The notes beneath the pieces are model-generated. The model searched no databases. It had not been told where the DNA came from and worked only from the letters and a program-made list of their open reading frames with translations. The position numbers and the translations under genes were made by a program. Shown one piece after another: positions 33,057-42,476 of a stretch of 64,000 nucleotides of DNA; positions within the stretch are counted from its first letter, which is position 1, and each line of letters starts with the position of its first letter. The stretch is from an uncultured Lachnospiraceae bacterium (GTDB lineage: Bacteria; Bacillota; Clostridia; Lachnospirales; Lachnospiraceae): the NCBI GenBank assembly GCA_947591155.1, contig CANQDA010000004.1, forward strand, positions 1 to 64,000, written 5' to 3'.

Positions 33057-34793
33057 ATGGAAGATTACAGAAAAGCGTATGAAGAGTGGCTGACGAACCC
33101 GCACTTCGACGAGGCGACGAGGGCGGAGCTGAAGGCGATCGAGTCTGATGAGAACGAGATCCGGGAGCGCTTCTACACAGAGCTTGAGTTCGGCACGGCG
33201 GGACTGCGCGGCATCATCGGTGCCGGAACGAACCGTATGAACAAGTACGTGGTGCAGAAGGCGACGCAGGGTCTGGCGAACTATATCCTGAAGCAGGATA
33301 AGGAGAACAAGAGCGTGGCGATCGCCTACGATTCCAGAAGGATGTCGCCGGAGTTCGCGGATTTTGCAGCGGAGACGCTTGCGGCAAACGGCATCAAGGC
33401 TTACGTGTTTGAGTCGCTTCGCCCGACGCCGGAGCTGTCGTTCGCAGTGAGGGAGCTCGGCTGCATTGCGGGTATCAACATTACGGCGAGCCACAACCCG
33501 CCGGAATACAACGGCTACAAGGTGTACTGGGAGGACGGCGCGCAGATCACGCCGCCGCACGACACCGGGATCATGGCCGAGGTGAAGGCGATCACGGACT
33601 ACACCGCGGCGAAGACGATGAGCAAGGAAGAGGCGGCCAAGGCAGGGCTCTATGAGGTGATCGGGGCGAAGATCGACGACGCGTTTATCGCGCAGCTCAA
33701 GAGCAGGGTGCTCCATCCGGAGACGATCGCGCAGGAGAGCAAAAATCTCCGGATCGTCTACACGCCGCTGCACGGCACGGGCAACATCCCCGTGCGCCGC
33801 GTGCTGAAGGAGCTTGGCTTCGAGCATGTGTACGTGGTGCCGGAGCAGGAGAAGCCGGACGGCGAATTTCCGACCGTCAGCTATCCGAACCCGGAGGCCG
33901 AGGAGGCGTTCGCGCTCGGATTGAAGCTCGCGAAGGAGATCGACGCGGACCTTGTGCTCGCGACCGATCCCGACGCGGACAGGCTCGGCGTGCGCGTGAA
34001 GGATGCGAAGACCGGCGAGTACCATACACTGACCGGCAACATGTCGGGCTGCCTGCTGGCGGATTATGAGATCGGGCAAACGAAGGCGGTGAAAGGGTTG
34101 CCGGAGGACGGCGTCCTGATCAAGACGATCGTGACGACGAACATGGCGGACGCTATCGCGAAGTATTACGGGACAGGCCTCATAGAGGTGTTGACCGGTT
34201 TCAAATATATCGGGCAGCAGATCCTCGGCTTTGAGCAAAGCGGCAAGGGCACATACTTGTTCGGCTTCGAGGAGAGCTACGGCTGCCTGATCGGCACGCA
34301 CGCGCGTGACAAGGACGCAATCGTCGCCTCAATGGCGCTCGCGGAGGCGGCTGCGTTCTACAAGGCGCAGGGCAAGACGCTCTGGGATGCGATGATCGAG
34401 CTGTACGAGCGTTACGGCTACTACAAGGACGATATCAAGACGATCACGCTCAAGGGCATCGAGGGATTGCAGAAGATTCAGGAGATCCTCGAGACGCTGC
34501 GGAAGAACGCGCCGAAGGAGATCGGCGGATATCAGGTGACGGCGGTGCGCGATTACAAGAAGGACACGATCACCGACGTCGCGACCGGCGCGGTGAAGCC
34601 GACCGGACTTCCGGTTTCGAATGTGCTCTACTACGAGCTGACCGACGACGCGTGGCTGTGCGTGCGCCCGTCCGGCACGGAGCCGAAGGTGAAATTCTAT
34701 TACGGCATCAAGGGTACATCGCTTGCGGACGCGGATGAGAAGTCGGCCGCGCTCGGCGAGCAGGTGCTGGCGATGATCGACCGTATGATGTAA
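33057..34793 (+). CDS. Phosphoglucomutase/phosphomannomutase family protein
   Basis: 578 residues from ATG 33057 (ACAGGAGG upstream). Alpha-D-phosphohexomutase with the active-site serine loop TASHNPPEYNGYK near 145, metal loop TDPDADRLG near 305, sugar loop FEESYG, and phosphate loop RPSGTEPK near 540. Length matches the PgcA-type bacterial enzymes. It interconverts glucose-1-P and glucose-6-P (or mannose or pentose forms) and feeds sugar nucleotide synthesis. Confidence 0.93.
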   Translation: MEDYRKAYEEWLTNPHFDEATRAELKAIESDENEIRERFYTELEFGTAGLRGIIGAGTNRMNKYVVQKATQGLANYILKQDKENKSVAIAYDSRRMSPEFADFAAETLAANGIKAYVFESLRPTPELSFAVRELGCIAGINITASHNPPEYNGYKVYWEDGAQITPPHDTGIMAEVKAITDYTAAKTMSKEEAAKAGLYEVIGAKIDDAFIAQLKSRVLHPETIAQESKNLRIVYTPLHGTGNIPVRRVLKELGFEHVYVVPEQEKPDGEFPTVSYPNPEAEEAFALGLKLAKEIDADLVLATDPDADRLGVRVKDAKTGEYHTLTGNMSGCLLADYEIGQTKAVKGLPEDGVLIKTIVTTNMADAIAKYYGTGLIEVLTGFKYIGQQILGFEQSGKGTYLFGFEESYGCLIGTHARDKDAIVASMALAEAAAFYKAQGKTLWDAMIELYERYGYYKDDIKTITLKGIEGLQKIQEILETLRKNAPKEIGGYQVTAVRDYKKDTITDVATGAVKPTGLPVSNVLYYELTDDAWLCVRPSGTEPKVKFYYGIKGTSLADADEKSAALGEQVLAMIDRMM

Positions 34794-34831
34794 ACGAGCT
34801 TTATCTTTTTTGCCGAAAATCAAGGAAATCC

Positions 34832-34860
34832 TTGACAAATCGACCATAACATTATATAAA
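34832..34860 (+). promoter_or_regulatory. Promoter of the HU gene
   Basis: TTGACA (34832-34837) and TATAAA (34855-34860) with a 17-bp spacer, about 100 bp before the start. Confidence 0.75.
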
Positions 34861-34960
34861 TAGTTACAGGGCCGGGACAAAAGAGGCGTCCGGTTCAGCA
34901 AGATACCAAAGGTCTGCGCGGATCAAAGACAGCAGATCGGATTCAGAGGAGGAAATAACC

Positions 34961-35233
34961 ATGAATAAAACAGAATTAGTTGCAGCAATCGCGGAGAAGA
35001 CAGAACTGTCCAAGAAGGATGCGGAGAAGGCCCTGAAGGCTTTCACGGATGTAGTTGCTGAGCAGCTCAAGAATGGTGAGAAAGTTCAGCTGGTAGGCTT
35101 CGGCACGTTCGAAGTTACCAAGCGCGCAGCCAGAGAGGGCAGAAACCCGCTTACCGGCAAGAAGATGAAGATCAAGGCTTCCAAATCCCCGAAGTTTAAG
35201 GCAGGTAAGGCTCTGAAGGATCAGTTGAACTAA
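34961..35233 (+). CDS. hup: DNA-binding protein HU
   Basis: 90 residues, standard HU length. MNKTELVAAIAEKTELSKKDAEKAL opens the dimerisation helices, followed by GFGTFEV, the DNA-binding arm RAAREGRNPLTGKKM and a basic C-terminal end. It bends DNA and compacts the nucleoid. Strong promoter upstream, AGGAGG before the ATG and a good terminator after it indicate high monocistronic expression. In B. subtilis an hbs-like gene is not at this exact place, but HU next to yabO is common in Clostridia. Confidence 0.96.
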   Translation: MNKTELVAAIAEKTELSKKDAEKALKAFTDVVAEQLKNGEKVQLVGFGTFEVTKRAAREGRNPLTGKKMKIKASKSPKFKAGKALKDQLN

Positions 35234-35258
35234 GCAGAGTCAATAAAATAAGAAGATG

Positions 35259-35295
35259 TGGGCTGCCGCAGGATCTGCGGCAGTCCATTTTTTTG
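35259..35295 (+). terminator. Terminator after hup
   Basis: TGGGCTGCCGCAG GAT CTGCGGCAGTCCA followed by seven T: a 13-bp stem with one wobble. Confidence 0.92.
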
Positions 35296-35407
35296 CGCAG
35301 GTCTGTGTAAGGAAACCAGCTGCTGTCGCAGCACGCAGACCGCGCGACGGACAGGAAAAGCACCTGTCCGATGAAAGGCAGGTTTGCGCAAGGGAAGGAG
35401 TGGTTTT

Positions 35408-35647
35408 TTGAGATTAGATAAATATTTGAAGGTATCACGCCTGATCAAGCGCCGTACAGTGGCGAACGAGGCCTGCGACGCGGGCCGGGTGCTGGTGAAC
35501 GGAAAGCCGGCCAAAGCCTCTGTTTCGGTGAAGGAGGGCGATCAGATCGAGATTCAGTTTGGCGGGAGAGCCGTGAAAGTGGAGGTTCTGTCCGTGCAGG
35601 AGACGGTTCGCAAGGAAGAGGCGGCGCAGATGTACCGATATCTCTGA
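35408..35647 (+). CDS. rqcP: S4-domain RNA-binding protein RqcP (YabO)
   Basis: 79 residues from TTG 35408, 7 bp after AAGGAG; an in-frame ATG at 35384 lies before that site. A single S4 domain (RLDKYLKVSRLIKRRTVANE, then GRVLVNGKPAKAS). RqcP assists RqcH in adding alanine tails to stalled nascent chains in ribosome quality control. Its place before yabP-yabQ-divIC is the classical one. Confidence 0.92.
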   Translation: MRLDKYLKVSRLIKRRTVANEACDAGRVLVNGKPAKASVSVKEGDQIEIQFGGRAVKVEVLSVQETVRKEEAAQMYRYL

Positions 35648-35751
35648 TGAAACGGCGCGCAGGACACGCGTTTTTTGCCTGATTTTGCGTGGCATACGCG
35701 GCTCTTCGCATACATAAAATAGAGTTAAATCGGTATGTTGCGGAGTGCAGT

Positions 35752-36030
35752 ATGGAAGAGAAAAAGAGTGTGAAGCCGCACAGCATTATGTGGAGCGACA
35801 GGAAGGCGGGCAGCATTACCGGCGTGAAGGACGTGCTCTCGTTTGATGAAAATTCCGTCGTTCTCCAGACGGAGCAGGGGATGCTCACGGTGAAGGGCAG
35901 GGATCTGCATGTCGGCAGGCTGATGCTGGATCAGGGCGAGGTGGAGATGGAGGGTCGCGTGGACAGTCTGACCTACTCCGGTAGCGATCCGGCGAAAAAG
36001 GGAAGTCTCGTAAGGAGAATGTTCCGATGA
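35752..36030 (+). CDS. yabP: Sporulation protein YabP
   Basis: 92 residues from ATG 35752 (CGGAG upstream). YabP/YqfC family: SIMWSDRKAGSITGVKDVLSFDENSVVLQT and GRDLHVGRLMLDQGEVEMEG, where the G-x-L-x-x-x-x-L/M and GEV-x-(V/M)-EG pattern is diagnostic. Needed at the engulfment stage of sporulation in Bacillus. It overlaps yabQ by 4 bp. CATACATA at about 35708 resembles a sigma-E -10, but the matching -35 spacing is short, so I do not assign it. Confidence 0.9.
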   Translation: MEEKKSVKPHSIMWSDRKAGSITGVKDVLSFDENSVVLQTEQGMLTVKGRDLHVGRLMLDQGEVEMEGRVDSLTYSGSDPAKKGSLVRRMFR

Positions 36031-36509
36031 TGAGCGAGGTGATACGGCAGGAGACGGCAGTGTTCCTGCTGTCAGTGCTTCACGGGGCCGGACTTACCTT
36101 TGTCTACGATCTGATCCGGGCGTTGCGCAGGGCGGTCGGACATAGTCTGACGGCAGTCTCAGCGGAGGATCTTCTGTTCTGGATCGCGGCGGGCTTTTCC
36201 ACCTTTTGCTTCGTCTTTTTTCGGACGGACGGGGTGATCCGGGGCTATGTGGCGGTCGGGATCGCGCTCGGGGCGATTTTGTACCATTTTTCGATCAGTG
36301 ATCCGCTGCTTGGTGTTTTTTCGCGCATTTTCGTGTCGATTAAGCGCATGATATGCCTGGTTTTGCGATTTTTGTCATGGCCAGTAAAAAAATGTTGTCA
36401 TTTTTGGCAGAAAACAATTGAAATTGTGAAGAAAAACGGTTACAATAACTTCATGAAAAAAATAAGGGGTAACTGTTATGGCCGGAAAAAGGAGAAAACC
36501 AAGCAGTAG
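36027..36509 (+). CDS. yabQ: Sporulation membrane protein YabQ
   Basis: 160 residues, start ATG 36027 overlapping the yabP stop (a second ATG at 36030 is equally usable). Membrane segments are predicted near 10-27, 47-65 and 70-90, followed by a basic cytoplasmic tail. YabQ is required for spore cortex formation. The last 32 bp overlap divIC in another frame, which ties the sporulation gene to an essential division gene. Confidence 0.88.
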   Translation: MMSEVIRQETAVFLLSVLHGAGLTFVYDLIRALRRAVGHSLTAVSAEDLLFWIAAGFSTFCFVFFRTDGVIRGYVAVGIALGAILYHFSISDPLLGVFSRIFVSIKRMICLVLRFLSWPVKKCCHFWQKTIEIVKKNGYNNFMKKIRGNCYGRKKEKTKQ

Positions 36510-36780
36510 CAACAGAAGGGGAATGGTTGCGATTGCTTTGATCGTCATGATCCTGCTTATAGGTCTTCTCGTCCAGAGCCAGAGGCTGAGTTCGCAGAAC
36601 AGACAGTATGAGGCGAAGAAGAGCGAGCTGGAGCAGCGGATCAACGACGAGGAGCTGCGCGCGGGCGAGATCGAGAATCTTGACGATTACGTGAATTCTA
36701 CGGAGTACATTGAGAAAGTCGCCAGGGAGAAGCTGGGTTTGGTCTACGAGGACGAGATCTTGTTTCAGGCGGAGAATTAG
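36478..36780 (+). CDS. divIC: Septum formation initiator DivIC
   Basis: 100 residues. Basic N-terminal cytoplasmic stretch, one membrane span (about 17-35), then an extracytoplasmic coiled coil (about 38-70) and the conserved C-terminal EYIEKVAREKLGLVYEDEI. FtsL/DivIC family component of the divisome, partnering FtsL and DivIB. It starts inside yabQ. Confidence 0.93.
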   Translation: MAGKRRKPSSSNRRGMVAIALIVMILLIGLLVQSQRLSSQNRQYEAKKSELEQRINDEELRAGEIENLDDYVNSTEYIEKVAREKLGLVYEDEILFQAEN

Positions 36781-36789
36781 TATCGATGC

Positions 36790-36831
36790 AGAGGGTGTCG
36801 CAGAACAGCAGTCCTGCGATACTCTTTTTTG
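36790..36831 (+). terminator. Terminator after divIC
   Basis: GAGGGTGTCGCAG and CTGCGATACTC can pair, followed by TTTTTTG. It separates divIC from the independently driven spoIIE. Confidence 0.8.
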
Positions 36832-36864
36832 CTTTATCCTGATATTTTTTCACATGCACGAAGA

Positions 36865-36898
36865 TTTGACACATATCGCATTTCGGATAGGCTATACT
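36865..36898 (+). promoter_or_regulatory. Candidate Spo0A-activated spoIIE promoter
   Basis: TTGACA (36866-36871) and TATACT (36893-36898) are separated by 21 bp, too long for ordinary sigma-A use. TTTGACA (36865-36871) differs at one position from the 0A box TTCGACA and overlaps the -35; another TTCGACG lies downstream at 36923. In B. subtilis, spoIIE and spoIIG use just such 21-22 bp spaced promoters activated by phosphorylated Spo0A. Confidence 0.65.
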
Positions 36899-37016
36899 GG
36901 TCGCTGAGGCGTCAGGCCGCGGTTCGACGGGGAGGAAAGTCCGGCGTCGGAGGGATATGCGGTGCGAAAGCCTGAGGAGAGGACGAAGAGCCAGGCAGAG
37001 AAGGGGAGGATGCGAT

Positions 37017-38495
37017 ATGTGTGCAATGACGTTGACCGGTACGGGTATCTGGGGATGGCCCGCGGTGAAGAACCGTATACTCAGAAAGGGGACGGAACGT
37101 CGCGGGTATGACAGCTCTGCTTATCCGCGGCCTGAGAAGGAGCAGCTCGAGCGATACGCGGAAGCATTTTACGGACTGTCGAAGCTGTTTCAGGCAATGC
37201 CCTGCCAGAAGGAACGCCTGGGCGATGTGGATCTGGAAGAGCTGTTTCAAGGGGTGAAGGAACAGGTCTGTGCAGGATGCGGTCGGAGGGACGACTGCTG
37301 GGAAGCGCAGTATTTTGACAGCTGCCAGATCTTTTATGATGTGTTTGAGGGACTGCGCAGCGACGGGGAGCTCAGCGCGCAGGTCGGCGGGCGTCTGGAG
37401 GCGCAGTGCGCTTATCCGGAGCTTTTGATCGGCGTAATGCGTGAGCGCTATGGACAGGCCCGGACGGAGCTGATGTGGAGCAATCGCATGATGGAGCAGC
37501 GGACCGCGGCGGGGGAGCAGATCTATCAGACAGCGGAGCTGCTGCGGCGTACGGCGGACGGATTCTCGAGCGCGCCGGAGCGGGAGAACCGGATTCGGAA
37601 AAAGCTGAGGCGGGAGCTTAAGTATCTCGATGTCGAGCTCTGCGAGATCCGGGTGTTTGTCTGTGATGAGACGAGGACGGAGATCTATCTTTTGTTGCGG
37701 GCGGACAAGCGCGTGTGTGTGTCGGCAAAGTCGGTCGCGGAGGTGTTGTCCGAATGCTGTGGTGAGAAGATGCGGCCCGCATGGAACTGCCGCGCGGCGG
37801 TGGACGACCGGCCGGTCTATTTTCATTTTGTGCCGGATACGAAATACCAGATCTTTTGCGGGATATCCCGGATCACGAAGGCCGGGGAGATGGTGTCGGG
37901 CGACAATTACGCTTTTTTGCAAAAGGATACCGGGAAGGTCGTGATGAGCCTCGCGGACGGCATGGGCTCAGGCGTGCGGGCATGCCAGGAGAGCGAGAAG
38001 GTCATCGAGCTTCTGGAACAGTTTCTGGACGCGGGTTTCCCGCAGGAGACCGCCGTGCGCATGATCAATTCCTGCATCCTGCTTCAGAATCGGCAGCAGA
38101 TCTTTTCCACGATCGACCTGTGCATGGTCGACCTCTACAGCGCGGGTTGCGATATCATCAAATCGGGAGCGGCGTCCACCTTCCTGTATCAGGGAAATGA
38201 GATTGAAGTGATCTCATCAAGCGTCTTCCCGACCGGCGTCATGCAGCAGTCGGACTATGAGAGCATGCATCGCCAGCTTGCTCCTGGCAGCAGCATCGTG
38301 ATGATGACGGACGGGGTGCTCGAGGCGCTGCCGCCACAGGAGCGTGAGCGGTCGATGGCGGAGTTGATCGGCAAGAGCGCGACGAGGAACGCGAAGGAGT
38401 ATGCGAGACGGCTGATGGAGAAGGTATATCTGATGCAGAAGCTCCAGGCGCGGGACGACATGACGATTCTGGTCGGAACGATCTGGGAGAAGTGA
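37017..38495 (+). CDS. spoIIE: SpoIIE-type PP2C serine phosphatase lacking the membrane domain
   Basis: 492 residues from ATG 37017 (GGGGAGG upstream). The N-terminal part holds a Cys motif CAGCGRRDDC near 85-95, as in the SpoIIE central domain, then a coiled-coil segment, and the C-terminal PP2C domain with metal-binding Asp in ADGMGSG (near 315), MMTDGVLEALP and RDDMTIL. B. subtilis SpoIIE is about 830 residues with ten membrane spans; none is present here. It should dephosphorylate SpoIIAA and so release sigma-F in the forespore. How it would be placed at the septum without its membrane part is unclear. Confidence 0.88.
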   Translation: MCAMTLTGTGIWGWPAVKNRILRKGTERRGYDSSAYPRPEKEQLERYAEAFYGLSKLFQAMPCQKERLGDVDLEELFQGVKEQVCAGCGRRDDCWEAQYFDSCQIFYDVFEGLRSDGELSAQVGGRLEAQCAYPELLIGVMRERYGQARTELMWSNRMMEQRTAAGEQIYQTAELLRRTADGFSSAPERENRIRKKLRRELKYLDVELCEIRVFVCDETRTEIYLLLRADKRVCVSAKSVAEVLSECCGEKMRPAWNCRAAVDDRPVYFHFVPDTKYQIFCGISRITKAGEMVSGDNYAFLQKDTGKVVMSLADGMGSGVRACQESEKVIELLEQFLDAGFPQETAVRMINSCILLQNRQQIFSTIDLCMVDLYSAGCDIIKSGAASTFLYQGNEIEVISSSVFPTGVMQQSDYESMHRQLAPGSSIVMMTDGVLEALPPQERERSMAELIGKSATRNAKEYARRLMEKVYLMQKLQARDDMTILVGTIWEK

Positions 38496-38633
38496 CGGCC
38501 CGGGCAGATGGAAAAGAGAAGAAGAGTGAAAAAGAGAAGAAAACAGAATAAGACGGGATCCGGGACGGATCGGGAAAAATAACAGCGCCCGGAAAATGAA
38601 AGTCCGAACGGAAGAGCACAGAGGGAAAGCAGG

Positions 38634-40127
38634 ATGCACAGCATTTTTGAGATCATTCGGCAATATCATATGATTGAAGAGGGGATGCGCGTGGTCGCCG
38701 GGATCTCCGGCGGAGCGGATTCCGTTTGCCTTCTCTATGCGCTGTGCGAATACCGGAAGCAGCTTCCGTTCGGGCTGACTGTAGTTCATGTGGAACACGG
38801 GCTGCGCGGGGAGGAGAGTCTCGCGGACGCCGAATTCACGCGGAAGCTCTGCGAAAGATTCGGGGTGCCCTGCCACATCGTGCATGCGCAGGTGGAAGAG
38901 CGCGTGCGTGCGGAGGGAATCTCGACGGAGGAGGCCGGGCGCAGGGAGCGCTACCGGATCTTCCGGGAGATTAAAGAGGAAGGCGGTGCGCAGCGCATCG
39001 CGGTGGCGCATAATCAAAACGATCAGGCGGAGACCGTGCTATGGAATCTGGCGCGGGGCAGCGGACTGCGGGGACTGGCAGGGATGAGTCCGATCCGGGG
39101 AGACGTCATCCGCCCGCTTTTGTTTACTGATCGGGAGCGGATCGAGCAGATCCTTGTGGAAGCAGGGCTTCCTTGGCGCACGGATCGGACCAATCTGCAG
39201 CAGGACTATACGCGCAACCGCATCCGGCTTGCCGTTCTGCCGCTCATGGAGCGGGAGCTGAACGCTCAGGCGGTGGGACACATTGCGGGCGCGGGCGAGC
39301 GCCTGCGACAGGTGCAAGAGTACCTGGACCGCGTGACGAACCGTGCCGCCAAGCAGTGCGTTTTTCGCGAAGGGGAGGATGTCTGCGTCCGCCTGGCGGA
39401 GCTCTCCGGATGGGAGGAATTGATCCGGGAGGAGTTGCTGAAGCGGGCCGTGTCCCTGAGCGGCGGCCTGAGGGATTTCGGAAGCAAGCATCTGCGGGCG
39501 CTTTTGATGCTCTGCGGAATGGACTGCGGAAAAGAGCTCAGCCTGCCCGGTGGACTGAGGGCGGTGCGGGAGGACGGGATCCTGCGGCTGGTTCGAGGAG
39601 GCGGCGCGGAACAGATCCCTCTGCCTGAGATCGGACAGCGTGAGATCGTCTTGCCGGAGCCGGACGGACAGGCAAATAAGGGTTGTCTCAGGGTGGGCGG
39701 TCGGAGGATCCGATATGAGCTGCTCGAAAATTCCCCGGAGCTGATGTGCCAAATTATAGAAAAAAAGTATACGAAATGGCTTTCTTATGATATAGTAAAA
39801 GATAATGCTTTGGTATTTCGCACCAGACAGACGGGAGATTACCTGATCGTCAACCGGGAGGGCGGCCGGAAAAAGCTGAAGGATTACCTGATCGACCGTA
39901 AGCTTCCCCGGGAACAGAGGGATCGCCAGCTCTTGCTGACCGCGGGGTCGCATGTGCTCTGGATCGTCGGCGATCGCATCAGCGAGGCGGCAAAGGTCAC
40001 GAAAGATACAGAATGTGTTCTGAAAATACAGGTGGAGGAAGAGCTAGATGAAAGAGAAGATTCGAATCATGCTGACGGAACAGGAAGTCAACGAGAAGAT
40101 CGCTCAGATCGCCGCGCGCATCAGTGA
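38634..40127 (+). CDS. tilS: tRNA(Ile)-lysidine synthase
   Basis: 497 residues. N-type ATP pyrophosphatase with the P-loop SGGADSV near 24-30, then VVHVEHGLRGEES and HNQNDQAET, and the C-terminal TilS substrate-binding domain containing RTRQTGDYLIV. It converts C34 of tRNA-Ile(CAU) to lysidine and is essential. The reading frame runs 80 bp into hpt, adding a hydrophilic tail of about 26 residues (Asp, Glu, Arg-rich) that ordinary TilS proteins lack. Confidence 0.93.
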   Translation: MHSIFEIIRQYHMIEEGMRVVAGISGGADSVCLLYALCEYRKQLPFGLTVVHVEHGLRGEESLADAEFTRKLCERFGVPCHIVHAQVEERVRAEGISTEEAGRRERYRIFREIKEEGGAQRIAVAHNQNDQAETVLWNLARGSGLRGLAGMSPIRGDVIRPLLFTDRERIEQILVEAGLPWRTDRTNLQQDYTRNRIRLAVLPLMERELNAQAVGHIAGAGERLRQVQEYLDRVTNRAAKQCVFREGEDVCVRLAELSGWEELIREELLKRAVSLSGGLRDFGSKHLRALLMLCGMDCGKELSLPGGLRAVREDGILRLVRGGGAEQIPLPEIGQREIVLPEPDGQANKGCLRVGGRRIRYELLENSPELMCQIIEKKYTKWLSYDIVKDNALVFRTRQTGDYLIVNREGGRKKLKDYLIDRKLPREQRDRQLLLTAGSHVLWIVGDRISEAAKVTKDTECVLKIQVEEELDEREDSNHADGTGSQREDRSDRRAHQ

Positions 40128-40578
40128 AGATTACGCCGGCGAGAGCGTGCATCTGATCTGTGTGCTCAAGGGCAGTATGTTTTTTACCTGTGAGCTGGCG
40201 AAGCGGATCACGCTGCCGGTCACGCTGGATTTCATGTCGGTCTCGAGCTACGGGAACGGCACGGAGTCAAGCGGGAACGTCAGGATCAACAAGGATCTCG
40301 ACGAACCTTTGGACGGGAAGAACGTCCTGGTGATCGAGGATATCATCGATTCCGGGCGGACGCTCTCCTATCTCATGGAGAATCTCGGATCGCGGAATCC
40401 GAAATCGCTGCGGCTCTGTACGCTGCTGGATAAGCCGGACCGCCGCGTGACGGACATTCAGGTGGACTATACCGGGTTTGTGATTCCGGACGAATTCGTG
40501 GTAGGCTACGGTTTGGACTATGCCCAGAAATACCGCAACCTCCCGTTTGTCGGGGTCGTGGAGTTTATTGAGGAATAG
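40048..40578 (+). CDS. hpt: Hypoxanthine phosphoribosyltransferase
   Basis: 176 residues from ATG 40048 (GAGGAAGAG upstream; a second in-frame ATG at 40069 is possible and would reduce the overlap with tilS). PRPP-binding motif VLVIEDIIDSGRTLS near 92-106, flexible loop SSYGNGTESSG, and the purine-binding Lys in the VDYTGFVIPDEFVVGYGLDY region. It salvages hypoxanthine and guanine. The tilS-hpt-ftsH order is conserved in Firmicutes. Confidence 0.95.
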   Translation: MKEKIRIMLTEQEVNEKIAQIAARISEDYAGESVHLICVLKGSMFFTCELAKRITLPVTLDFMSVSSYGNGTESSGNVRINKDLDEPLDGKNVLVIEDIIDSGRTLSYLMENLGSRNPKSLRLCTLLDKPDRRVTDIQVDYTGFVIPDEFVVGYGLDYAQKYRNLPFVGVVEFIEE

Positions 40579-40619
40579 CTTGAGGCAGACGAGGAAAGAC
40601 AAAAGGAGATGAACGTTCA

Positions 40620-42428
40620 TTGAACAAAAACGCCAAGGGAATGGTTTTTTACCTGATCGGGATTCTGGTTATCATCCTTCTGGTGCTCACGTTCCGGGAC
40701 AGACTGGAGGAGAGCCAGACGTGGAACAGCAGAGAATTGGAAGAGTCCCTGCAGCGAAATGAGGTAGTGGAAGTCAGGATCACGCCGAACAAGGAGGTAC
40801 CGACCGGTGTGCTCCGCGTGCTGCTCTCCACAGGAGAGATCAAGTACGTCAACGTCACGGACGTCAGGGCGGCGGAAGAAGAGCTGAACGAGTACGAAAA
40901 CGTGTCGGTCGAGGTCAGCGAGGTGATGCATGACAGCGTATTCCTGACGTCGATCCTTCCTGTGCTTCTGATGGGTGCGCTGCTGGTCTTCCTCTTCAGC
41001 ATGATGAACCGTCAGGCGGGCGGCGGCAACGCGCGGATGATGAATTTCGGGAAGAGTCGCGCGCGGATGGTGACGCCGGACGCGAAGCGGGTAACATTTA
41101 ACGAGGTTGCCGGACTGAAGGAAGAGAAGGAAGATCTGGAAGAGATAGTCTCGTTTCTCAAGGAGCCTTCCAAATTCATACAGGTGGGCGCGCGCATTCC
41201 CAAGGGCGTGATCCTCGTGGGCCCTCCGGGCACCGGAAAGACGCTGCTCGCAAAGGCGGTCGCGGGGGAGGCCGGAGTTCCGTTCTTCAGCATTTCCGGC
41301 TCGGATTTCGTGGAGATGTTCGTCGGCGTTGGCGCGTCCCGCGTGAGGGATCTCTTTGAGGAGGCGAAGAAGCATCAGCCGTGTATTGTGTTCATCGATG
41401 AGATCGACGCAGTAGCGAGGCGCAGGGGCACCGGCATGGGCGGAGGCCACGACGAGAGGGAGCAGACGCTCAACCAGCTGCTCGTCGAGATGGACGGCTT
41501 TGGCGTGAACGAGGGAATCATCGTGATGGCGGCGACGAACCGCGTGGACATTCTGGATCCGGCGATCTTGCGTCCGGGGCGCTTCGACCGGCAGGTGGCC
41601 GTGGGACGCCCTGACATCAAAGGCCGCGAGGAGATCCTGCAGGTGCACTCCAAGGGCAAGCCGCTGGGGGACGACGTCGACCTGACGGAGGTGGCGCGCA
41701 CGACCGCCGGGTTTACGGGCGCCGACCTGGAAAACCTGATGAATGAGGCGGCGATTCTCGCCGCAAAGGAGCAGAGGGCATATATTCGACAGGAAGATAT
41801 CCGGCGTTCCTTTGTCAAAGTGGGGATCGGAGCTGAGAAGAAGAGCCGTGTGATCTCCGAGAGTGAAAAACGGATCACGGCGTACCACGAGGCGGGCCAT
41901 GCGATCCTGTTCCATCTGCTTCCGGATGTGGGACCGGTGCACACGATCTCGATCATCCCGACCGGACGCGGCGCCGCGGGCTACACAATGCCGCTGCCGG
42001 AGAAGGATGAGATGTTCGACACCAAGGGCAAGATGATGCAGAATATCATCGTCAGCCTCGGCGGTCGCGTGGCGGAGGAGCTCGTCATCGGGGACGTGAC
42101 GACGGGCGCGTCACAGGACATCAAGCAGGCGACCGGCATCGCGCGGGCGATGGTGAAGAAGTTCGGCATGTCCGACAAGGTCGGTCTGATCAACTACGAC
42201 AACGAGGATGACGAGGTGTTCATCGGACGCGACCTCGCGCACACGAGATCGTATGGTGAGGAGATCGCCTCCCTGATTGATCAGGAGGTCAAGCGTATCA
42301 TCGACGACGCGCACGGAAAGGCGCGTGAGATGATCACCGCGCACGAGAGCGTACTGCACGCCTGCGCGAGGCTGCTGATCGAGAAGGAAAAGATCGGGAG
42401 AGAGGAATTCGAGGCGCTGTTTGCATAA
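40620..42428 (+). CDS. ftsH: ATP-dependent zinc metalloprotease FtsH
   Basis: 602 residues from TTG 40620, with AAAAGGAGAT at good spacing. Two N-terminal membrane spans (about 8-24 and 110-130) flank a short extracytoplasmic domain; then AAA domain with Walker A GPPGTGKT near 200, Walker B FIDEID, the second region of homology ([21 protein letters not shown]), and protease domain with zinc motif HEAGH (His423-His427). Degrades membrane and short-lived cytoplasmic proteins; in sporulation it removes Spo0E. Confidence 0.96.
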   Translation: MNKNAKGMVFYLIGILVIILLVLTFRDRLEESQTWNSRELEESLQRNEVVEVRITPNKEVPTGVLRVLLSTGEIKYVNVTDVRAAEEELNEYENVSVEVSEVMHDSVFLTSILPVLLMGALLVFLFSMMNRQAGGGNARMMNFGKSRARMVTPDAKRVTFNEVAGLKEEKEDLEEIVSFLKEPSKFIQVGARIPKGVILVGPPGTGKTLLAKAVAGEAGVPFFSISGSDFVEMFVGVGASRVRDLFEEAKKHQPCIVFIDEIDAVARRRGTGMGGGHDEREQTLNQLLVEMDGFGVNEGIIVMAATNRVDILDPAILRPGRFDRQVAVGRPDIKGREEILQVHSKGKPLGDDVDLTEVARTTAGFTGADLENLMNEAAILAAKEQRAYIRQEDIRRSFVKVGIGAEKKSRVISESEKRITAYHEAGHAILFHLLPDVGPVHTISIIPTGRGAAGYTMPLPEKDEMFDTKGKMMQNIIVSLGGRVAEELVIGDVTTGASQDIKQATGIARAMVKKFGMSDKVGLINYDNEDDEVFIGRDLAHTRSYGEEIASLIDQEVKRIIDDAHGKAREMITAHESVLHACARLLIEKEKIGREEFEALFA

Positions 42429-42476
42429 AAAGGAGCACGGAGCAATCCGTGGGATGATCAAAATCATAAAATGACA

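Noticed and set aside
35700..35720. CATACATA as a sigma-E promoter of yabP
   Set aside because: The only ATA upstream is about 12 bp away, shorter than the sigma-E spacing.
36932..36942. GAGGAAAGTCC, identical to the conserved opening motif of RNase P RNA
   Set aside because: The spoIIE start follows within 75 nt, and no other conserved RNase P segments or closing helix are visible. Treated as chance similarity in the spoIIE leader.
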